NCBI GenBank assembly: GCA_963575745.1
Contig: CAUYUJ010022082.1
Span: forward strand, 238,501-302,500
DNA from: Prorocentrum cordatum
Taxonomy: Eukaryota; Sar; Dinophyceae; Prorocentrales; Prorocentraceae
Length of the DNA: 64,000 bases
Reading direction: 5' to 3'
Shown: one piece after another, positions 58,898 to 64,000 of the stretch
Numbering within the stretch: position 1 is the first letter of the stretch
Layout: each line of letters begins with the position of its first letter
The notes under the pieces: model-generated
Databases searched by the model: none
Told to the model about the DNA's origin: nothing
What the model saw: only the letters and a program-made list of their open reading frames with translations
Translations under genes and position numbers: made by a program

Positions 58898-58982
58898 GAC
58901 AGAGCGAAAGCAGAGGAGGTGATGTGAGGTCAAGGGCGGGGGTGATGCAGCCTCGTCTGGGGCAGACCAGGCGAAGCAGGGG

Positions 58983-59012
58983 CTTGAGCCACTTGAGCCA
59001 GGCCTTGAGCCA
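58983..59012 (-). other. Three stacked spliced-leader remnants
   Basis: TGGCTCAAG, the last 9 nt of the dinoflagellate SL, occurs on the minus strand at 59,012-59,004, 59,000-58,992 and 58,991-58,983; a GCC separates the first two. They begin exactly at the target-site duplication, so the outermost one marks the 5' end of the reverse-transcribed RNA. Confidence 0.85.
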
Positions 59013-59030
59013 TTTTGGAAACTGGATTGT
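59012..59030 (+). repeat. LINE target-site duplication, 5' copy
   Basis: attttggaaactggattgt; see 51,681-51,699. Confidence 0.85.
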
Positions 59031-59036
59031 GAGAGC

Positions 59037-59190
59037 GCAGCAGTTCCGTTGATCCGCGGCGTTAAAGTCCAAGGAATAACGTTCTGGCACGATTCCAGAT
59101 CTTCAATACGCAACAGTCATGTTGATTCGTGGCGTTGAAGTTCCGAGAATGTGGTCTTGGCACGCCTCAGGGTCTTCAAACAGTTGTCTT
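59037..59190 (+). repeat. 73-bp tandem repeat, the LINE insertion target
   Basis: Two copies here (agttccgttgatccgcggcg..., agtcatgttgattcgtggcg...) and one across the insertion at 51,605-51,680 (agttgcgttgattcgcgctg...). All share the order gttgatt, gttgaagtcc, ttctggca and caggatct in variant forms. Confidence 0.75.
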
Positions 59191-59307
59191 CCAACGAGGC
59201 ATTTCCCTCAATGGAAACAAACCCCTGTAGGAGCCTCTGAAGAGGGAGCTTGGAGGGAGAGTTTTACTTCAACATTGTTGATGGGCCTTGAGTTTACACT
59301 GGTCCTC

Positions 59308-59470
59308 CTTGATCTCCTCTCCTCTCCTCTCCTTTCTTCTCCTCTCCCCTGCCCTCCTCCCGTCTCCTCCTCTCCCCTCCCCTCCCCTCCCCTCCCCTCC
59401 CCTCCCCTCCCCTCCTCTCCTCTCCTCTCCTCTCCTCTCCTCTCCTCTCCTCTCCTCTCCTCTCTCCTCC
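59308..59470. repeat. (CTCCT)n microsatellite
   Basis: cctctcctctcctctcctct and cccctcccctcccctcccct runs, about 60 bp inside the intron 2 donor. Confidence 0.9.
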
Positions 59471-59530
59471 TTGTCCTCTGGGTGGCAGCAGGAAGGTCGA
59501 TGGGCAGCAGCAGAAGAAGAGAGGGTAAGC

Positions 59531-59686
59531 CTGAGCTTCATGTTGTACCGCTGAGTAGGCGGGTGGACCACGGGACGCAACAGCCCGGCTGCGGGCCGGG
59601 GGGACAACTTGGCGGCCTTCTTCTTGCGGTTCAGGGCCCGGCGCTTCTTCCGCCCAGCCTGGTCCAGCCAAGTCTTCATCATGTGC
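59531..59686 (-). CDS. RPL13: Ribosomal protein eL13 (RPL13), exon 2
   Basis: Encodes the N-terminal basic part of eL13: MKTWLDQAGRKKRRALNRKK, KLSPRPAAGLLRPVVHPPTQ, RYNMKLR. The motifs KTW-x-x-Q-x-x-RK and PRP...LRP-V-V-H-x-x-T-x-x-YN-x-K-x-R are diagnostic of the family, which binds 28S rRNA in the 60S subunit. The 3' end is fixed by alignment to exon 3. The 5' end is not settled: the best acceptor is CTGAG|GCAC (exon from 59,686), but joined to a GT donor after exon 1 it shifts frame. A GA donor further into exon 1 (GGCAT|GATGGG) or use of an upstream acceptor (ACTAG|GATACC) would keep the frame. No stop interrupts it. Confidence 0.88.
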
Positions 59687-59726
59687 CTCAGATGGGACGC
59701 AGAAGGGTATCCTAGTACTAGTCGAC

Positions 59727-59924
59727 GGCGAGCCCAGGGGGAAGTGAGAGTGGGCAGGCCTCTCAGAAGGCGGCGGGGCTTCTCAGAAGCCCTGGTGCCG
59801 TCTGAGAAGCCTCGTAAGCCTTCTCCAAAGCCATAGAAGGCTTCTCAGAAAGCGGGAGGGTTTCTGAGAAGCCCCGCCGCCTTCTGAGGAGGTCTGCCCC
59901 TCTCACTTCCCCCCTGGGCTCGCC
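59727..59924. repeat. Foldback (MITE-like) element in RPL13 intron 1
   Basis: Terminal inverted repeats of about 65 bp. The left arm starts ggcgagcccagggggaagtg and the right arm ends cacttcccccctgggctcgcc; both carry ctcagaaggcggcggggctt or its complement. Element about 198 bp, ending about 40 bp from the exon 2 acceptor. Confidence 0.85.
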
Positions 59925-60129
59925 TCCGAACTATGCGCCCCCCTTGGAAGCTCGCGTCCGAACCGAACATATAGCACAAACATCTCGTAGTACACCGTTG
60001 CTCCCGCGGGGTGGCCAAACAGCACCCGTCATCGAGCACAAACCATAAAGATGTCTGAGCGCGCGTGCCGCCCCTGGAGGGGGCGACGCACACATAGTCG
60101 ATACCAAGATCCTTGGGTGATGCCGATCA

Positions 60130-60190
60130 GAGAGAGAGAGAGAGATATATATATATATATAGAGAGAGGGAGAGAGAGAACAAAAAAAAA
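60130..60190. repeat. (GA)n/(TA)n microsatellite
   Basis: agagagagagatatatatat and agagagagggagagagag; inside RPL13 intron 1. Confidence 0.85.
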
Positions 60191-60416
60191 CACATGCCGG
60201 AACCAGCTCCCCTCCCTCGCTCTCGCTTCTGCTTGGGACCTCCTCGGGGGGGGGGGGCCCTCGCCGCCACGGCCGGGCCCGCCCAGGAATCCTGGTCGGA
60301 ACGCTCCTCGAGAGAGGTCGTCATGGGGGGGGGGGGGGCGGTACCGCAGCATCGGTGTACGTATCGTTCGGCCCTCGGCGCCTGTTCCATCGCCCTGGGC
60401 CCATCATGCCGTTCAC

Positions 60417-60464
60417 CTTGCGGAAGTGCACATTCGGGATGACATTGTTTCCGCCGTGGCCCAT
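60417..60464 (-). CDS. RPL13: Ribosomal protein eL13 (RPL13), exon 1
   Basis: Encodes MGHGGNNVIPNVHFRK, the conserved eL13 N-terminus (compare K-H-N-N-V-I-P-N-x-H-F in plants). The Met at 60,464 is the only one in frame near the expected start. After AAG comes GTGAACGGC, a possible GT donor, but see exon 2: the coding frame favours a donor slightly further in, so the exon may end between 60,417 and about 60,405. Upstream, AG dinucleotides at 60,519-60,518 (GGTGTAG|TTCC) and near 60,534 (GAGCAG|TAAG) are possible trans-splice acceptors for the spliced leader; this follows from dinoflagellate biology, not from direct evidence here. Confidence 0.85.
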
Positions 60465-60548
60465 GTCGACGAAGAACGCCCGCGCTCGCGAGCTCGAGAG
60501 GGAACAGGGGCGGGGAACTACACCGGCTTACTGCTCGAACCACTATGG

Positions 60549-60768
60549 CTAAGGGCTTTTAGGGTCCAGCGCACGGCAGATTTCACTATGCTCGTCTAGG
60601 ACAAGGTCAGTCAGAATCTGTGAGCATTTGGGATAGCTGCTCAACAGCAGCCAGCACATAACACTTACCATGATTCATCATTATGGTTCCGCGGATTCTG
60701 CAGAACTTCCACTGGCCTCTGCTGGTGAAATCCTCCCTCCTCGGCGTCAGCATGATCAGCAACATGCT
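60549..60768 (-). CDS. Possible 3' exons of an upstream gene (two exons, 73-bp intron)
   Basis: The minus strand has a textbook intron, 60,668-60,596: donor ATG|GTAAGTG and acceptor CTGACCTTGTCCTAG|ACG. Exon piece 1 (60,768-60,669) and piece 2 (60,595-60,549) join in frame to give about 48 residues including REDFTSRGQWKFCRIRGTIM and DEHSEICRALDPKSP, then TAG. Composition is protein-like and both intron ends are strong. The 5' limit is unknown: a TAG lies just before 60,768, possibly itself part of an acceptor (AATTAG|AGC). I do not recognise the family. The stop is only 84 bp from the RPL13 start on the same strand, consistent with tightly packed, trans-spliced genes. Confidence 0.4.
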
Positions 60769-60769
60769 C

Positions 60770-61510
60770 TAATTACTCCTGTCGGCAAGGGCATGAGACC
60801 AAACGGGAAGTGCTCACATTCCGTTTTCGAAAATGTCGGGTCCATGGCATGGGCACTGAGGTTCGCAGGCCCGACCCCATTGCGCCTCGGCAGCGCGCGA
60901 CTTAGATCTTCTGTCTGTTTGTTGATGGCTCCGCGAATAGAGCACAGGCGGCGGCAGGAGGTAGTTCCAGAGCAACGGGCCGCTGGGCATCCAGGAGCTT
61001 CGCGATGCTAGGACGTCGGACGAAGATGATGTCATGAGGCGGCTGGCTCAGGATACGTTCCGTGAGCTCCAAAGTATCTGGAGGCCCTCGTTTCTGGAGA
61101 AAGCTTGGAAAGCATCCCCAGACATCAGACATCGGATGTCTGGATTTCTTCGATACGCGGTCCCCGAAGTCCCGACCCATTTCCCGGCTCGGATTTTCAT
61201 CCCGTTGTTCATCCCGAGTCTTTCTTTGACGGTGCCAGGCCTGGCGAGGGCCCCCTCCCAGACGCCAACCATTAGGAAAAAAAACGTCCTGAGTTTGTTC
61301 AATACGTTGGAGGTCTGGGTCATTATGATCACTTGCTGCTCCTCTGAGTCCTGGCAAGCGGAGCGCCCAACTGCAGGTCGCAGGCCTGGCGCTGCCAGCT
61401 CTTGTACGCTCTCACGCGGAAGGAGGCTGAGGCGTGCGGCGTCAAGTTGGCGGCACCTGACGAGCCCTCTGCAACCCTAGGCCACAGCTGAGCTGGACCT
61501 TGGCGGTGGC
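60770..61510. other. Repeat family G copy 2 and unresolved sequence
   Basis: gatgatgtcatgaggcggct then ggctcaggatacgttcc at 61,023-61,062 matches 30,190-30,228. A minus frame at 60,902-61,357 overlaps this repeat and is not called. Confidence 0.45.
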
Positions 61511-61511
61511 G

Positions 61512-61665
61512 CTGTGCTCCGACGCCGAGACGGGCCAGGAGGAGGCAGGGACGGAGAGGAGGGCGGAGAGGAGGGAGGAGGAGAGAGCTGGAGCGGGAGT
61601 CCTTGGAGCTGTGCTCCGACGCTGAGACGGGCCAGGAGGAGGCAGGGACGGAGAGGAGGATGGGG
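61512..61665 (+). repeat. Two-copy direct repeat, spacing about 98 bp
   Basis: tgtgctccgacgccgagacg then ggccaggaggaggcagggac recurs at about 61,611. Confidence 0.8.
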
Positions 61666-62430
61666 CGGCGACCCAAGGAGGAGGTCCGGCTCGGAGGCAC
61701 CGAGAGCGTCGTCCGCGCCAGTCAGGCGACGGTCGTCAGTGGAGGTGGCGAGCTGGGAGCCAGCACCGACTTGGCAGCGCTGGTAGGCCGCCTGGTGCCG
61801 CAGGCGAGGCCCGCTCCCCTGGGCTCCGAGGGACATGCCGCTGGAGGGCGGGCGCCCGGGGCGTCGCCGGCATTCTCGGCCCGCTGGGCCACCAGGGCTA
61901 CGGCAGGGCAGCGCGAGCAGCAAGGCGGGGGGTCCAGCTTCCACGGCAGACGCGGGGGCAGCCTCGCAGGAGGCTGGATTCACACGCGGAAGGGCACGTG
62001 CTGAATTCACACGCGGAATCCCGGCGAGCCTGGCCATAGAAGAGCCGAGGGCTGGAGCGACACCTGGCCTCACGTATATCCAACTCTCGACCAGGCTGGC
62101 AGCGTCATGTGAGTGTATCCAGCTTCCTGGTACCATTCCACGAGCAGCTACCGAAGGGCGACGTGGTGATCGACGTGGAGGACGGCTTCGAAGCACTGAG
62201 CCAGCCATCGCTTCTCAATGCGGAGGTGACACAACAGACAAGCGAGACCGCGGAGCTTCCGGGCACGATGGCGGCCCTTGTCCAGGCAGGAACTCTCTGG
62301 AGTTCTGGACCTCGCATTGAGAGCGCTCTGGGTGCCGAGTGCTGTGCTGTTTGAGATGGCCCCCGAGGGTCTCAAATGGCGCTCAAGACGCAACCCAGAG
62401 GCCCCCGAGAGTGGCCAATCAAAGAAGCGC
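61666..62430. other. Intergenic, no gene recognised
   Basis: GC-rich compositional frames on both strands. Confidence 0.4.
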
Positions 62431-62434
62431 GCTG

Positions 62435-62599
62435 ACGTTAAGTCAGGCGTGTCCCCCTACAGGGGGCTTTTCTACGAAAATTATAAGATACCCCAAGAAT
62501 AATCCAAAATGGTCAAAACATAATCAACAAATAGTCCCCTGACTATTTTTTGAATGTTTTGAGTATTCCCCCTGTAGAGGGACAGGCCCCACTTAACGC
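62435..62599. repeat. MITE-like element with about 35-bp terminal inverted repeats
   Basis: The left end acgttaagtcaggcgtgtcc then ccctacaggggg pairs with the right end ccccctgtagagggacaggc then cccacttaacgct. The interior is AT-rich, unlike its surroundings. Confidence 0.8.
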
Positions 62600-62766
62600 T
62601 AATGCGAGGCAGCTGGAAGCCGACCCTCCCTCATGGACCTGAAATCCCCAACTGGCGCCCCCAAAGGTCCCCACACAGTCTCCTGGAGATTCCCGAAGAG
62701 GCCTCCGAAAGTCATCCAAACCACGACCCAGGTAGGCATGGTGGCGGGATGGGCCGAAGGTCACTG

Positions 62767-62880
62767 TCCGCCGCCCCCTGTCGATTCATCGCAGGGGTGC
62801 CCGGCGTGCTGGACCCTCTCGGTTTTGGTTTTGGTTGTTTTTCCAACAGAACTCCCCCTGGGGCTTCGGCCCGTCCCGCC
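62767..62880 (+). repeat. Direct repeat I, copy 1
   Basis: ccgccgccccctgt, caggggtgcccggcgtgct, attttggtt-like, ctggggcttcggcccgtccc; paired with 63,454-63,556. Confidence 0.8.
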
Positions 62881-63453
62881 CGGGTCCCGGGACGCTTGCC
62901 CAGCGGTGGCTGCAAAGCCCCAAAAACGGCCGTTTCACGAGGGACATCCTCAAAACATCGCACTCTGGAGGATTCCAGCCTAAGATGCCTTATGATCATC
63001 CTCAGAAATTTGGGATCGGGACCTCGATGGCTTCGTCAAGGTTACATAACATGGGTTCGAAGATCATGTCTGAACGCTCTCGAATGACGTCCAAGATAGT
63101 TCGAGAAGCCAGCATCTTGGAACAAAAAACGTTGTTTTTAAACACATGTGTTAGAACATGAGCGTTTCGCTCGAGACATCCTGCCAAAGTTGCCTCTGGG
63201 AGCCCTCGCCCAAGAGAGCCCAGGAGGCCCCCATGAGGATTCCAAGAAGCCCCCTCCTCCTACTCTTCCTCGTCCTTTTCCGCGTCTGCTTCCTCTTCGT
63301 GTTCACTCTCCCCTTCGTGTTCCCCGAAGGCTTTCCAAACCGACTCGGGGAACACGTGGTCCGATAGCTTGGCCAAGCCCTAGCCCAACTTTCGGCCACG
63401 TAGGCGCTTCCAAGAAGGCAGGGGACGGCGGTGATTCGCCGTAGGCGTCTTCG

Positions 63454-63556
63454 ATCCGCCGCCCCCTGTTGGCTTGCCACAGGGGTGCCCGGCGTGCTAG
63501 ACCATTTCGATTTTGGTTCTTTTAGAAAAACTCCCTGGGGCTTCGGCCCGTCCCGC
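63454..63556 (+). repeat. Direct repeat I, copy 2
   Basis: Same order of words as copy 1, with shorter T-rich middle. The flanks of both (62,880-63,454) contain no recognised gene. Confidence 0.8.
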
Positions 63557-63599
63557 CGGCCTTCCGAAAGGCCGCACAAGGCAGCATAAACCACCCCAA

Positions 63600-64000
63600 C
63601 GTCCACCAAAAATTATCCAAGACGACTCAAGATGGCCTCTAAGATGGTCACGTTGGCCCAAGATGGTCTCCATGATAGCCTCCAAGTCGCCACAGATGGT
63701 CCAAGATGGCTTCCAAGATGGCCCGAAAGAGTCCAAGATGCCTTCAAGTTCGTCCAAGACGCCTCCAAGACGGCCCATGATGGCTCCAAGATGGCCTAAG
63801 ACTGGCCAAGAGGCCCCCAAGAGGCCTCCAAGACGTCTTCCAGGAAGGCCCAAAAGGGCAAACATAATTGATTTTCCGTAGGTTGTTGAAGGATGTTTGC
63901 ATTTTCTTCTTATCAGCTCTCCGACGGCCCAAGCCGGCCCAAGAGACAAGAAGAGCCCAAGACAGCCCCGAAAACGCCGAAGATGGCCTCCAAGACGGCC
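63600..64000 (+). repeat. AAGATGGCC minisatellite, locus 3, with conserved core
   Basis: tccaagatggcttccaagat and related 10-12-bp units. The island at 63,860-63,930 (gattttccgtaggttgttga) matches 32,685-32,750. The array continues past the window end. Confidence 0.8.

Larger units (their letters stand above)
51699..59012 (-). mobile_element. Full-length non-LTR retrotransposon (LINE) with spliced-leader 5' end
   Basis: Element of about 7.3 kb in the sense orientation of RPL13. In order on the minus strand: three SL remnants (59,012-58,983), a 5' UTR of about 85 bp, ORF1 (58,897-56,669), a gap of about 150 bp, ORF2 (56,515-52,556 plus a shifted tail to 52,395), a 3' UTR of about 690 bp and an A7 tail at 51,705-51,699. 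The flanking 19-bp direct repeats with one mismatch are the hallmark of target-primed insertion. The low divergence of the repeats and the nearly open ORFs imply a young copy (inference). Each ORF shows one late frameshift, so this copy may be dead or carry sequencing indels. Confidence 0.9.
50174..59530 (-). other. RPL13 intron 2 (9,357 bp, GC-AG) carrying a LINE
   Basis: The donor reads CTCAG|GCTTACC and the acceptor CACGCAG|GCTCGGC, so both borders contain CAGGCT. A GC donor and an AG followed by G are usual in dinoflagellate introns (family knowledge). From acceptor to donor the intron holds foldback A copy 5, dispersed repeat D copy 2, an 81-bp tandem array, the LINE at 51,699-59,012, a 73-bp tandem array interrupted by it, and a (CTCCT)n tract. 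Without the LINE and one target-site copy it would be about 2.0 kb. Confidence 0.85.

Noticed and set aside
58898-59113. The 72 codons upstream of ORF1 Met 58,897
   Set aside because: They read through the SL remnants, the target-site duplication and the 73-bp repeat, so they are not element protein.
59269-59682. 137-aa ORF starting MMKTWLDQ as a stand-alone gene
   Set aside because: The first part is RPL13 exon 2; the rest (LTLSSSAAA..., then Glu/Arg repeats) is intron 2 and its (CTCCT)n tract.

Overview
The window looks like nuclear DNA from a GC-rich dinoflagellate. Three things point there. (1) A complete 22-nt dinoflagellate trans-spliced leader (SL) is embedded as DNA at 28,514-28,535 (minus strand), and three stacked 9-nt SL 3' ends sit at 58,983-59,012. 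(2) A ribosomal protein gene (eL13/RPL13) has very long introns, one with a GC-AG border of the AG|GC...AG|G type. (3) Most of the sequence is minisatellites, foldback elements and decayed retroelements, with very few genes. The genus cannot be named from the sequence alone.

Layout. 1-3,650: degenerate Ser/Thr-coding tandem array. 3,650-11,550: microsatellites, minisatellites and dispersed repeats, no recognised gene. 11,716-12,742 (minus): 5'-truncated, broken C-terminal part of a non-LTR reverse transcriptase. 12,880-18,015: dispersed repeats, a segmental duplication and a 90-bp satellite. 18,020-27,100: no recognised gene; a GC-rich stretch (20.6-25.1 kb) holds long proline-rich open frames of doubtful meaning. 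27,122-28,535 (minus): an SL-tagged retrocopy with a small ORF and a decayed coiled-coil-like ORF, next to a very long (GT)n tract. 29-34 kb: repeats. 34,984-37,117 (plus): frameshifted gag-like pseudogene. 38,770-40,545: second 90-bp satellite. 41-49 kb: repeats, including long (AC)n tracts.

49,759-60,464 (minus) is the core of the window: a three-exon RPL13 gene for a protein of about 205 aa spread over 10.7 kb. Its 9.36-kb second intron contains a 7.3-kb non-LTR retrotransposon (51,699-59,012, same strand). The element has a 19-bp target-site duplication, a short poly(A), an ORF1, an endonuclease-reverse transcriptase ORF2, and three nested SL remnants at its 5' end. The remnants indicate that the element's RNA was trans-spliced before reverse transcription in at least three successive copying rounds. 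Both ORFs carry one apparent late frameshift. A candidate upstream gene ends only 84 bp before the RPL13 start, on the same strand, as expected for a unidirectional, trans-spliced gene cluster. 60.8-64 kb returns to repeats.
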